Assembly (NCBI RefSeq): GCF_044751345.1
Contig: NZ_JBIWXY010000003.1
Coordinates: 124,001 to 188,000 of the forward strand
DNA from: Methylobacillus methanolivorans
GTDB taxonomy: Bacteria; Pseudomonadota; Gammaproteobacteria; Burkholderiales; Methylophilaceae
Direction of reading: 5' to 3'
Length of the DNA: 64,000 nt
This document shows positions 51,346 through 60,027 of this stretch, one piece after another. Within the stretch, counting starts at the first letter, position 1. Each line of letters begins with the position of its first letter. The position numbers and the translations under genes were made by a program. The notes below the pieces were generated by a model, which was not told the origin of the DNA, did not search any database, and saw only the letters and a program-made list of their open reading frames with translations.

Positions 51346-52351
51346 ATTGATCGACCAGCTTGTTCTTGGCAATCCAAGGCATCATGGCGCGCAGTTGACC
51401 ACCCACTTGCTCGATCGGGTGAGCAGCGTTGAGGCGGCGGCGAGCAGTCATGGATGGGTAGTTGGTGCGACCTTCCAGGATGAACTGCTTGGCGTAGTCA
51501 CCATTCTGGATGTTGGTCAGGCACTCCTTCATTGCAGCACGGGCTTGATCTGCAATCACGCGAGGGCCAGTGACGTACTCACCGTATTCTGCGTTGTTGG
51601 AGATCGAGTAGTTCATGTTGGCAATGCCGCCTTCGTACATCAGGTCGACGATCAGTTTCAGTTCGTGCAGGCACTCGAAGTAAGCCATTTCAGGCGCATA
51701 GCCAGCTTCAACCAGTGTCTCGAAACCAGCCTTGACCAGTTCAACGGCACCGCCACAGAGGACTGCTTGTTCGCCGAACAAGTCAGTTTCAGTTTCTTCG
51801 CGGAAGTTGGTTTCGATCACGCCGCCCTTGGTACCGCCGTTAGCAGCTGCGTAGGAAAGCGCAATGTCCTTGGCCTTGCCGGATGCATCTTGGTAAACCG
51901 CGATCAGGGAAGGTACGCCGCCACCCTTGAGGTATTCGGAACGTACAGTGTGGCCTGGGCCCTTAGGTGCGATCATGATCACGTCCAGGTCCTTGCTAGG
52001 CACGATCTGGTTGTAATGCACGTTGAAGCCGTGAGCGAAAGCCAGCGCAGCGCCCTTCTTCAGGTTAGGCTCGATTTCAGCGTGGTAGATTTCTGCCATG
52101 GTTTCGTCTGGCAGCAATACCATCACAACGTCAGCGCCAGCCACTGCATCCTTGATTTCCTTGACGTCATGGCCTGCGTTAACAGCCTTCGCAAAGGAGC
52201 TACCATCCTTACGGGCACCGATAGTCACGGTAGCACCGGAGTCCTTCAGGTTTTGCGCGTGAGCATGACCTTGGGAACCGTAACCGACGATGGTGACCTT
52301 CAGTTTCTTGATCAGGGAGAGGTCTGCGTCCTTGTCGTAATAGACTTTCAT
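51335..52351 (-). CDS. ilvC: Ketol-acid reductoisomerase (NADP+)
   Basis: Rearranges and reduces acetolactate and acetohydroxybutyrate in branched-chain amino acid synthesis. The short class I form of 338 residues. N-terminal VGYGSQGHAHAQNLKDSG binds NADPH; IMIAPKGPGHTVRSEY and FREETETDLFGEQAVLCGG carry metal ligands; the C-terminal GGIANMNYSISNNAEYG completes the fold. It lies 55 bases after ilvH in the usual ilvB-ilvH-ilvC order. Confidence 0.97.
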   Translation of the reverse strand: MKVYYDKDADLSLIKKLKVTIVGYGSQGHAHAQNLKDSGATVTIGARKDGSSFAKAVNAGHDVKEIKDAVAGADVVMVLLPDETMAEIYHAEIEPNLKKGAALAFAHGFNVHYNQIVPSKDLDVIMIAPKGPGHTVRSEYLKGGGVPSLIAVYQDASGKAKDIALSYAAANGGTKGGVIETNFREETETDLFGEQAVLCGGAVELVKAGFETLVEAGYAPEMAYFECLHELKLIVDLMYEGGIANMNYSISNNAEYGEYVTGPRVIADQARAAMKECLTNIQNGDYAKQFILEGRTNYPSMTARRRLNAAHPIEQVGGQLRAMMPWIAKNKLVDQSKN

Positions 52352-52406
52352 TTTTTACCTTTCAATACAAATGGAGGCTGCTGCCCGTGTAGGGCGGCAT
52401 GAGTGT

Positions 52407-52898
52407 TTAAAGTTTGAGTATCCTGTCGCCGCGACCAATGCCGGAGGCACCAGTGCGAACGGTTTCGAGAATGGCGGCCTTGTCCAGCGCTTCCAGGAAG
52501 GCATCCAGTTTGGAGCCGGAGCCAGTCAACTCGATGGTGTAGCTACCGTCTGCTACATCAATGATGCGTCCGCGGAAAATGTCGCACATGCGCTTCATTT
52601 CATCGCGGAACGATCCTGTTGCCTTTACCTTGACCAACATCAGCTCGCGTTCGATAAAGCGGCCATCGTTGAGGTCCAGTACCTTGACCACATCAATCAG
52701 CTTGTTGAGCTGCTTGATGATCTGCTCGATCACTTCATCCGATCCGGAGGTGACGATGGTCATGCGTGACAGCGTGGCGTCCTCTGTGGGTGCCACGGTC
52801 AGGGATTCGATATTGTATGCACGCGCGGAAAACAGGCCGGCCACGCGAGACAGGGCACCGGCTTCGTTTTCCATCAATATGGAGATGATATGTTTCAT
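52407..52898 (-). CDS. ilvH: Acetolactate synthase small (regulatory) subunit
   Basis: Valine-sensing regulatory subunit. An N-terminal ACT domain (MKHIISILMENEAGALSRVA) is followed by a second ACT-like C-terminal half. MKHIISIL at 52898 (163 residues) is the family start; a frame to 52952 overlaps ilvB and is rejected. 10 bases after ilvB. Confidence 0.95.
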   Translation of the reverse strand: MKHIISILMENEAGALSRVAGLFSARAYNIESLTVAPTEDATLSRMTIVTSGSDEVIEQIIKQLNKLIDVVKVLDLNDGRFIERELMLVKVKATGSFRDEMKRMCDIFRGRIIDVADGSYTIELTGSGSKLDAFLEALDKAAILETVRTGASGIGRGDRILKL

Positions 52899-52908
52899 GC
52901 TGTTCTTC

Positions 52909-54615
52909 TTACAGGTCTTCAGCCAGGATGATTTCGGAGAGTCCCTTGCCATTTGGCACCATCGGGAACACGTTTTCGTTCTGGTCGGTGATGAAGTTCA
53001 TGAACACGAAGCGATCAGTCATGTTAAATGCATCGGTGAGGGCACCTTCGACATCGGACGGCTTTTCAATGTTCATGCCGACGTGGCCGTAAGACTCGGC
53101 GAGCTTGACGAAGTCAGGCAGGCTGTCCATATAGGATTCGGAGTAACGGTTTTCGTAGAAGAACTGCTGCCATTGGCGCACCATGCCCAGATAGCGGTTG
53201 TTGAGCAGGATCACCTTGATCGGCAGGTGGAACTGCTTGCAGGTGGAGAGCTCCTGGATATTCATCTGGATGCTGCCTTCGCCCGTAACGCAGGCGACCT
53301 TGGCCTTGGGGTCAGCAAACTGTACGCCCATGGCATAAGGCAGGCCAACACCCATGGTGCCTAGTCCGCCAGAGTTGATCCAGCGACGTGGCTTGTCGAA
53401 CTTGTAGTACTGTGCCGCCCACATCTGATGCTGGCCAACGTCAGAGGTCACATAGGCATCGCCCTTGGTGACTTCCCACAGTTTCTCGATCACGAATTGC
53501 GGCTTGATGATCTCGCTGTTACGGTTGTAGCCAAGACAGTTGCGACCACGCCATTCTTCAATTTGAGTCCACCATGCTTTGAGGGCTGCTGCATCTGGCA
53601 AGCGAGCCTCGGCATCCAGCAACTCGTTCATTTCAGTCAGCACGGATTGCACGTGGCCGACGATAGGCACATCTACCTTGACGCGCTTGGAGATGGAGGA
53701 TGGGTCGACATCGATATGAACGATGGTGCGATCTTTATTATAAAAGTGCTGTGGGTTGCCAATGACGCGGTCATCAAAGCGCGCGCCAACCGCAATCAGC
53801 ACATCACAGTTCTGCATCGCCATATTGGCTTCCAGCGTGCCATGCATGCCTGGCATGCCGACAAACTGCTTGTCTGTTGCAGGGTAGCCGCCCAAGCCCA
53901 TCAATGTGTTAGTGACTGGGAAGTTCAGTCGGCGTGCCAGCTTGATCAGTTGATCGGCTGCATCACCCAATACCAAGCCACCGCCGGTATATAGCATGGG
54001 GCGCTTGGCTTCCAGCATGAGCTTGATCGCCTTCTTGATCTGGCCGGAATGTCCCTTGAGGATAGGCGTATAGGAACGCATTTCCACTGTTTTTGGGTAT
54101 TCGAATTCGCCAAGGTGCGCGGTGATGTCCTTGGGGATGTCAACGACCACCGGGCCTGGACGGCCAGTGGCAGCGATGACGAATGCCTTCTTGATGGTGG
54201 GCGCAATATCCTTGACATCCTTCACCAGGAAGTTGTGCTTCACGCAAGGGCGTGAAATGCCGATCATGTCGACTTCCTGGAAAGCATCCAGACCGATGGC
54301 CGGTGTGGGGGCCTGGCCGCTGATGACGACCATGGGGATGGAGTCCATATGCGCGGTGGCAATGCCAGTGATGGCATTGGTGGCACCTGGGCCGGAGGTT
54401 ACCAGGGCAACACCAACTTCACCGGTAGCGCGAGAATAGGCATCGGCTGCATGGACAGCGGCTTGCTCGTGGCGGACAAGAATGTGCTTGAACTTGTCCT
54501 GTTTGAATATTTCGTCGTAAATGTTGAGCACCGCGCCACCAGGATAGCCAAAAACGTATTTGACGTTTTCTTCCTGCAAGCAGCGAATGACGATTTCTGC
54601 GCCAGATAATTCCAT
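52909..54615 (-). CDS. ilvB: Acetolactate synthase large (catalytic) subunit
   Basis: ThDP and FAD enzyme condensing pyruvate to acetolactate. The ThDP glutamate is in VFGYPGGAVLNIYDEI...HVRHEQAAVHAADAYSRATG; the C-terminal ThDP motif is GEGSIQMNIQELSTCKQFHL, then NNRYLGMVRQWQQ. SGQAPTPAIGLDAFQE is the typical FAD/herbicide region. The 568 residues fit. First gene of ilvB-ilvH-ilvC. No leader peptide or attenuator is apparent in the 160 bases upstream. It may equally be named ilvI. Confidence 0.96.
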   Translation of the reverse strand: MELSGAEIVIRCLQEENVKYVFGYPGGAVLNIYDEIFKQDKFKHILVRHEQAAVHAADAYSRATGEVGVALVTSGPGATNAITGIATAHMDSIPMVVISGQAPTPAIGLDAFQEVDMIGISRPCVKHNFLVKDVKDIAPTIKKAFVIAATGRPGPVVVDIPKDITAHLGEFEYPKTVEMRSYTPILKGHSGQIKKAIKLMLEAKRPMLYTGGGLVLGDAADQLIKLARRLNFPVTNTLMGLGGYPATDKQFVGMPGMHGTLEANMAMQNCDVLIAVGARFDDRVIGNPQHFYNKDRTIVHIDVDPSSISKRVKVDVPIVGHVQSVLTEMNELLDAEARLPDAAALKAWWTQIEEWRGRNCLGYNRNSEIIKPQFVIEKLWEVTKGDAYVTSDVGQHQMWAAQYYKFDKPRRWINSGGLGTMGVGLPYAMGVQFADPKAKVACVTGEGSIQMNIQELSTCKQFHLPIKVILLNNRYLGMVRQWQQFFYENRYSESYMDSLPDFVKLAESYGHVGMNIEKPSDVEGALTDAFNMTDRFVFMNFITDQNENVFPMVPNGKGLSEIILAEDL

Positions 54616-54723
54616 AGATATTGCTTGTTATGCCGAGAATTTGGGAAACTTAGAACACTAACGGTTTGTGCCTGTTTGGTCAAGGTAGATTAAGTGAATA
54701 CCTGCTTTAAGCTGGTGATTTTT

Positions 54724-54766
54724 AAGTGGCTTGTGACTTGCTGGTCTAATTGGTGGCGAGCCACTT
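54724..54766 (-). other. Hairpin between the PilB-like gene and ilvB
   Basis: AAGTGGCT (54724-54731) and AGCCACTT (54759-54766) pair with a 27-base loop right after the upstream stop codon. Possible weak terminator; no T-run. Confidence 0.3.
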
Positions 54767-54775
54767 TATATCTGG

Positions 54776-56560
54776 TCATGCAAAAGGCGGCGGGGCGACT
54801 TTGAGCAGTTCTTCTATCGTGGTCAGGCCTGCAGCAATTTTTTCGGCACCGTTAATCAGCAATGGCTGCATGCCTTGTTGATAAGCCAGCTTTTTAATGC
54901 TGGCTAGGTCAGCGTCTGGCGTGATGAGTTTTTTGAGCTCGGGTGAGAGTGAGAGCATCTCATAAATACCGCTACGACCACGATAGCCTGTCATGCGACA
55001 TTCCAGGCAGCCGTTGGCGGTATATACCTGCGCTGGCTTGGGAAGTTTCCAGGCCCCCACTAGTTCATCCCAGCGCTCCTGGCTGATGTCGGCAGGTGTT
55101 TTGCAGTGCGGGCACAAAGTGCGTACCAAGCGTTGCGCCATGATCCCGACCAGCGAAGAGTGGATGAGGTAGGGGGGTATGCCAAGGTCTAGCAAGCGTG
55201 TCACTGCTGCAGGTGCATCATTGGTATGCAGGGTGGAGAGTACTAGGTGGCCGGTCAAGGCGGCCTGGATTGCCATTTCCCCGGTTTCCACGTCACGAAT
55301 TTCGCCGACCATGATGATGTCTGGGTCTTGGCGCAACAGGGTGCGTACGCCATCTGCAAATGTCAGGCCGATGTTGTGCTGCACCTGCATCTGGTTGAAG
55401 GCTGGTTCGACCATTTCGATGGGGTCTTCTACGGTGCAGACATTGACTTCAGGTGTTGCCAGCAATTTGAGTGTGGAATAAAGCGTAGTGGTTTTACCTG
55501 AGCCGGTCGGCCCAGTGACGAGCACAATGCCATTCGGACTTTGTGTCCAGTGGGTCCATTTTTGCGCTTGCTCGTTGGAAAAGCCCAATTCGACAAAATC
55601 TTTCACCAGGATTTCTGGCGTGAAGATACGCATCACCAGCTTTTCGCCAAAGGCGGTTGGCATGGTGGAGAGGCGTAGCTCAATTTCCTCACTTTCATCG
55701 GTCAAGGTCTTGATACGCCCGTCTTGCGGGCGGCGTTTTTCCACCATATCCATGCGCCCCAGCAGCTTGATTCGGTTGGTGATGGCGCTCATGATGGCAC
55801 TGGGTAGCTGATATACCTGATGCAACACGCCATCAATGCGGAAACGCAGGATGCCCATGTTGCGGCGCGGTTCCAGGTGAATGTCACTTGCACGTTGCTC
55901 AAAGGCGTACTTGAACAGCCAGTCTACAATGTTAATGACATGCTGCTCGTTGGCATCCAGGTTCTTGTTCTTGCCAAGTTCGACCAATTGCTCCAGGTTT
56001 TGCACACCAATCACTTGGCCTGTTTTTGCGGTATTGGCTAGGTTAATGGAATTGGCGAGGTTGTAGACCTCTGGCAGGTAGCGGCTGATTTCGCGTGGGT
56101 TGGCGACTACCAGTCGGATGCTGAGCTTGAGGATGCGCTCCAGGTCAGGTATCCATTCGATAAAGAAGGGTTCGGCGGTGGCGATGATGGCTTCCTGCCC
56201 GCTGATTTTCACCGGCATGATCTTAAGTCGCTCGGCATAAGCCTTGGAGATGACTTGTGCAACCGCACTGAAATCCAGCTTGAGCGGATCAATGTGAAAG
56301 TGTTCCAGCTGCGCGCGTTTCGCCAGCCAGGCAGTGAGTACCTCCAGGGAAAGTTGCTTGTGCGGCGGTTGCAGGTTTTTCCACTTTTGCTCGCTGATGA
56401 TGATCAGTGGGTGCAGGTTGGAACTATCCAGCCGACGATCCTTGAACAACTGCTCTGCCTGCAATTTATGCACGAGGCCATCATTGACCAGCATGCGTAA
56501 TGTATCGCCTAGGGAAAGGCGACCAGGGGTAGGGTGGAAAGTGGCGCTGGATAGACTCAT
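54776..56560 (-). CDS. PilB/GspE-family secretion ATPase, orphan
   Basis: Second assembly ATPase of the type II secretion/type IV pilus family, 594 residues, unlinked to other pilus genes. The N-terminal half resembles MshEN domains (LSLGDTLRMLVNDGLVHKLQ). The core has Walker A VTGPTGSGKTTTLY, the Asp box EDPIEMVEPAFNQMQ, Walker B PDIIMVGEIRDVETGE, and a zinc tetracysteine CPHC...CLEC. All catalytic elements look intact. It might power a second pilus, a type II system or DNA uptake; no partner genes are beside it. Between nadC and ilvB on the same strand. Confidence 0.88.
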   Translation of the reverse strand: MSLSSATFHPTPGRLSLGDTLRMLVNDGLVHKLQAEQLFKDRRLDSSNLHPLIIISEQKWKNLQPPHKQLSLEVLTAWLAKRAQLEHFHIDPLKLDFSAVAQVISKAYAERLKIMPVKISGQEAIIATAEPFFIEWIPDLERILKLSIRLVVANPREISRYLPEVYNLANSINLANTAKTGQVIGVQNLEQLVELGKNKNLDANEQHVINIVDWLFKYAFEQRASDIHLEPRRNMGILRFRIDGVLHQVYQLPSAIMSAITNRIKLLGRMDMVEKRRPQDGRIKTLTDESEEIELRLSTMPTAFGEKLVMRIFTPEILVKDFVELGFSNEQAQKWTHWTQSPNGIVLVTGPTGSGKTTTLYSTLKLLATPEVNVCTVEDPIEMVEPAFNQMQVQHNIGLTFADGVRTLLRQDPDIIMVGEIRDVETGEMAIQAALTGHLVLSTLHTNDAPAAVTRLLDLGIPPYLIHSSLVGIMAQRLVRTLCPHCKTPADISQERWDELVGAWKLPKPAQVYTANGCLECRMTGYRGRSGIYEMLSLSPELKKLITPDADLASIKKLAYQQGMQPLLINGAEKIAAGLTTIEELLKVAPPPFA

Positions 56561-56625
56561 GAGCTGAATACTAAAGACTCATGCAGCAAAAGTCGATGCG
56601 GTAAAAGACGTTGTGTAAGCTGCCA

Positions 56626-57501
56626 TTAAATAGGGTCAGGCTGGAAACGCATGGAAAGATCAACAGCGTGGACATGCTTGGTCAGGCCGCCAATGGAAAT
56701 ACGGTCAACGCCGGTCAGTGCAATTTCCCTGACGTTATCTAGTTCGATGCCGCCCGAGGCTTCCAGGATGGCTTGGCCATTGGTCAATTGCACGGCTTCC
56801 TTCAATTGAGATGTCTCGAAATTATCCAGCAGGATGAGTGTGGCACCTGCATCTAATGCGATACGCAGCTGCTCCAGTGTTTCCACTTCAATCTGGATAG
56901 GCACATCGGCATTGAGTGCTCGGGCATTCTGCAATACTGCTTCAATGCTTCCTGCTGCGGCGATGTGGTTTTCCTTGATCAGGATACCGTCATAAAGCCC
57001 GATGCGCTGATTCATACCACCGCCGACACGCACGGCATATTTTTGCGCCAACCTTAATCCAGGCAAGGTCTTGCGCGTGTCGAGGATATGCGATCGTGTA
57101 CCTGCAATTGCATCCACATAACGGCGTGTCGCTGTGGCAGTGGCGGAAAGAGTTTGCAGGAAGTTGAGCGCGCAGCGCTCGGCGGTCAATAATGCGCGGG
57201 CAGGCCCGGATAGTTGGCACAAGATGGTGTTGGGAGCCACTTTGTCACCTTCCTGTACTTGCCATTCAATGGCGATGTCCTTGGAAATGTGCCTGAAGGC
57301 TTCTGTGGCCCATGGGATGCCACAAATCACGGCATGGTCACGACAAAGTATAGAGGCAGTTGCCGCTTGCCCTACGGGAATCAACTGGGCTGTGAGATCG
57401 CCGCTGGCGATGTCTTCGTCAAGCGCCTGCATGACATCATGCTGGATAATGTGATGCAGGCGGGGAAGTTCGTGCTGGAGTGTCGTATGCATGGCAACCA
57501 T
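56626..57501 (-). CDS. nadC: Nicotinate-nucleotide pyrophosphorylase (carboxylating)
   Basis: Converts quinolinate and PRPP to nicotinate mononucleotide. Signatures are EDIASGDLTAQLIP at the N-terminus, ERCALNFLQTLSATAT, LDTRKTLPGLRLAQKYAVRVGGG, and ILIKENHI. I take the ATG at 57501, 11 bases after GGAGG (291 residues); an ATG at 57492 is also possible. Start and ribosome site lie in a 22-bp perfect palindrome, which suggests control of expression. NadD, the next enzyme, is at 9422-10126. Confidence 0.95.
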   Translation of the reverse strand: MVAMHTTLQHELPRLHHIIQHDVMQALDEDIASGDLTAQLIPVGQAATASILCRDHAVICGIPWATEAFRHISKDIAIEWQVQEGDKVAPNTILCQLSGPARALLTAERCALNFLQTLSATATATRRYVDAIAGTRSHILDTRKTLPGLRLAQKYAVRVGGGMNQRIGLYDGILIKENHIAAAGSIEAVLQNARALNADVPIQIEVETLEQLRIALDAGATLILLDNFETSQLKEAVQLTNGQAILEASGGIELDNVREIALTGVDRISIGGLTKHVHAVDLSMRFQPDPI

Positions 57502-57514
57502 TATAATGGTTGCC
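57493..57514. promoter_or_regulatory. 22-bp perfect palindrome over the nadC translation start
   Basis: GGCAACCATTA and its exact reverse complement TAATGGTTGCC abut with no spacer. It contains the nadC ATG and touches the GGAGG site. It may be a dimer-binding operator; as RNA, a fold would sequester the start codon. Confidence 0.6.
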
Positions 57515-57539
57515 TCCTGCCACACGGAATACTTGTGGC

Positions 57540-59132
57540 TTAAGCGCCTGCCAACTGCTGCAAATCTGTGCGGTGGGCGCTGCTAGGCAACTTGAAGTGT
57601 GTCACGGTTTTCACTAGATCTTGCGCCTTGTCATTCATGCTGCTGGCTGTGGCTGCAATTTGTTCCACCAGGGCGGCATTCTGCTGGGTGACCTCATCCA
57701 TTTGCGAGACCGCTTGGCTGACCTGGCTCGCTCCCTGGGCTTGCTCGCTGCTTGCCGTGCTGATTTCGCTAACCAGGCTGGTCACGCGCTGAATGGCCTG
57801 ATCAATCTTGCTCATGGTGGCTCCAGCCTCGGACATCTGCTCAGAGCCCTTCTTGACGCGAATGACACTGCCATCAATGAGTGACTTGATTTGTTTGGCA
57901 GCCTCTGCTGACCTGCCAGCAAGATTGCGAACTTCACTCGCAACCACGGCAAAGCCTCGCCCTTGCTCGCCAGCACGTGCTGCCTCAACAGCGGCATTGA
58001 GGGCCAGAATGTTGGTTTGGAAGGCAATGCCATCAATCACAGAGATGATGTTGGCGATCTGGCGTGAACTTTCATCAATATCCTGCATGGTGGCAATCAA
58101 TTGTTGCATGGCTTCCCTGCCGCTCTGGGCGATGGTTGCTGCATCATTGGCCAAGGCATTGGCTTGATTGGCACTGTCGGAGTTTTGTTGAATGGTTGTG
58201 GTGAGCTCCTCCATGGATGAGGCGGTTTCCTCCAGGGCGCTGGCTTGTTCCTCTGTACGCGATGAGAGGTCAATATTACCTCGGGCGATTTGGGCAGAAG
58301 CCGCGGCTACCCCATGTGCACTTTGATAGACCTGATCTACCACGGTAATCAGGCTGTCCTGCATGGTGCGTAATTGTGCCATTAGGCTGGATTGGTCGTT
58401 GTGCTTTAGCGCAATCGGGGTTGTCAGGTCGCCTGCTGCCACATGTTTCGCCATCTCGGCAGCAATGGCTGGTTCAGTTCCCAGTGCATCGGTAATGCTG
58501 GTGGTGATGTAGTAACCGCTAATGGTTGCGCCGGTCAGGCATAAGCCAATCAGGCTCAGGATAATCACCAGGTTATATTGATAAGAGGTATGGCTTTCCT
58601 GATATTGTTGTTGTGTTTCGGATAGTTGCAGTTCAATCAGTTTGCCAAGGATGTGTTGCAATGGGTCAAGGGCAGCGTACATTTCATTGGCGGCAAAGTC
58701 TCTCAAGCCGGGCATGTTGTTTGTGTGCATGAGTTGCAGAAGCTGTGTGGTAGCTATGTCTGCACGCTGGCGTATATTCTCGAAAGCCTGTACTAATTCC
58801 TTTTCTTCTCCCACCAGATAAGTGGCGAGATATGCTGCCCATTGCTCCTGAATGGTTTGCTTGGCTTGGGTAATCGATTCAGCCCCTTGTTGTGCCGATA
58901 GGTTGCCGTCCCTCACCTTGTGGGCGGTGTCGACAATCTGGACAGCATATGCGTCGGATACCAGTTTGATCTGTTTGAGCGGCGTTACCCGATTTTGGTA
59001 TACCGCATCCAATCCCTCTTTTTCCACATGCATGCCATATAGGCCGATGACGCCAATGACGGTAATGCATAAGCACAAGCCCAAGAGTAGTGCGAGCATC
59101 TTGGTGGAAATTTTCAGGGTGCCTAGTTTCAT
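57540..59132 (-). CDS. Methyl-accepting chemotaxis protein without CheR-tether
   Basis: Second chemoreceptor, about 530 residues. An N-terminal membrane helix (about 13-32, LALLLGLCLCITVIGVIGLY), a periplasmic four-helix-bundle sensor (to about 185), the second helix (NLVIILSLIGLCLTGATISG), a HAMP region and the signalling coiled coil with GIAFQTNILALNAAVEAARA. It ends ...QQLAGA, lacking the WxxF pentapeptide of the receptor at 16304-18001. The second ATG (59132) is better spaced from AGGAG. A FliA-type promoter lies upstream. Confidence 0.94.
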   Translation of the reverse strand: MKLGTLKISTKMLALLLGLCLCITVIGVIGLYGMHVEKEGLDAVYQNRVTPLKQIKLVSDAYAVQIVDTAHKVRDGNLSAQQGAESITQAKQTIQEQWAAYLATYLVGEEKELVQAFENIRQRADIATTQLLQLMHTNNMPGLRDFAANEMYAALDPLQHILGKLIELQLSETQQQYQESHTSYQYNLVIILSLIGLCLTGATISGYYITTSITDALGTEPAIAAEMAKHVAAGDLTTPIALKHNDQSSLMAQLRTMQDSLITVVDQVYQSAHGVAAASAQIARGNIDLSSRTEEQASALEETASSMEELTTTIQQNSDSANQANALANDAATIAQSGREAMQQLIATMQDIDESSRQIANIISVIDGIAFQTNILALNAAVEAARAGEQGRGFAVVASEVRNLAGRSAEAAKQIKSLIDGSVIRVKKGSEQMSEAGATMSKIDQAIQRVTSLVSEISTASSEQAQGASQVSQAVSQMDEVTQQNAALVEQIAATASSMNDKAQDLVKTVTHFKLPSSAHRTDLQQLAGA

Positions 59133-59188
59133 CATGTCTCCTCTCGTCTATGAAGGTAGTAATTTGCTTTTTTACTATGTTTGCTTAT

Positions 59189-59215
59189 TTAACGGGGAGG
59201 TTGATTGATTCTTTA
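59189..59215 (-). promoter_or_regulatory. Candidate FliA (sigma-28) promoter of the second receptor gene
   Basis: On the minus strand TAAAGAAT-N11-CCCGTTAA, against the consensus TAAAGTTT-N11-GCCGATAA: 12 of 16 positions and the exact spacing. The predicted start is about 46 bases before the ATG. Confidence 0.6.
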
Positions 59216-59395
59216 ATCCTGCGTAAAGATTTGGCCGCGATCTTATTGCTATTTACATACGGTATCGTTGCGACAAATATGAGCATCATGCTCATGTCAG
59301 TTGGAAAAATCCTGACTTGAAAGATAACAACAGGCATCATTCACTGAAGATGATTACACTATAATGATTTCACCCCTTTAACGTAAAAGCCCCCG

Positions 59396-60004
59396 ATGAA
59401 ACTCCTATACTCGAATACCAGCCCTTATGCGCGTAAGGTGCGTGTAGTGGCTGCAGAAAAGCGCATTGAAGTGAACATGGTGCAGGTTGTGCTGGCTGAC
59501 CCGGATTGTCCGGTGAATGACCATAATCCCTTGGGGAAGATACCAGTCCTGATCTTGCCGGATGGTGACAGCCTCTATGATTCACGCGTGATTGTGGAGT
59601 ATCTTGATCATCGTACGCCGGTATCTCACTTGATTCCGCAAGACCATACCGCCAAGATTGCAGTGCGCCGCTGGGAAGCTCTGGCTGATGGGGTGACAGA
59701 TGCGGCTGTGGCTGCGGTGATGGAAGGGCGTCGTGCGGAAAATGCGCAGGATCCTGCGGTGATTGCTAAGCAATTGGGCAAGGTAGAGCGCGGCCTGCAA
59801 ACTCTGAATGATGATCTGGAAAAGAAGAAGTGGTGTGTGCAGGATAACTTTAGCTTGGCTGATATTGCCGTAGGCTGCATGCTGGGCTACCTAGAGTTGC
59901 GTTATCAGCAGCTAGACTGGAAGCAACAGTACCCCAATCTTGCCAAGCATTACGCCGCGATGATGAAGCGGGCGTCCTTCAAGGATACGGCTCCCGTTCT
60001 TTAA
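59396..60004 (+). CDS. Glutathione S-transferase family protein
   Basis: Thioredoxin-fold N-terminal domain (MKLLYSNTSPYARKVRVVAA) with SPYARKVR as the glutathione-site signature, cis-Pro loop GKIPVLILPDG and DSRVIVEYLD, then an all-helical C-terminal domain (SLADIAVGCMLGYLE). The 202 residues resemble the YibF type. Function unknown; glutathione-dependent detoxification, for example in formaldehyde-handling cells, would be a guess. It converges on mnmA with only 23 bases between stop codons. Confidence 0.88.
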   Translation: MKLLYSNTSPYARKVRVVAAEKRIEVNMVQVVLADPDCPVNDHNPLGKIPVLILPDGDSLYDSRVIVEYLDHRTPVSHLIPQDHTAKIAVRRWEALADGVTDAAVAAVMEGRRAENAQDPAVIAKQLGKVERGLQTLNDDLEKKKWCVQDNFSLADIAVGCMLGYLELRYQQLDWKQQYPNLAKHYAAMMKRASFKDTAPVL

Positions 60005-60027
60005 TACACGAGAGCCGTTCCAGAGTG

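Noticed and set aside
51347..52402. 351-codon plus-strand frame opposite ilvC
   Set aside because: Complete antisense of a highly conserved gene; long only because of codon bias.
52561..53364. 267-codon plus-strand frame opposite ilvH and ilvB
   Set aside because: Spans two certain minus-strand genes and has no domain.
54616..54775. Leader peptide and attenuator for ilvB
   Set aside because: No short frame rich in Leu, Ile or Val codons and no terminator/antiterminator pair in the 160 bases upstream.
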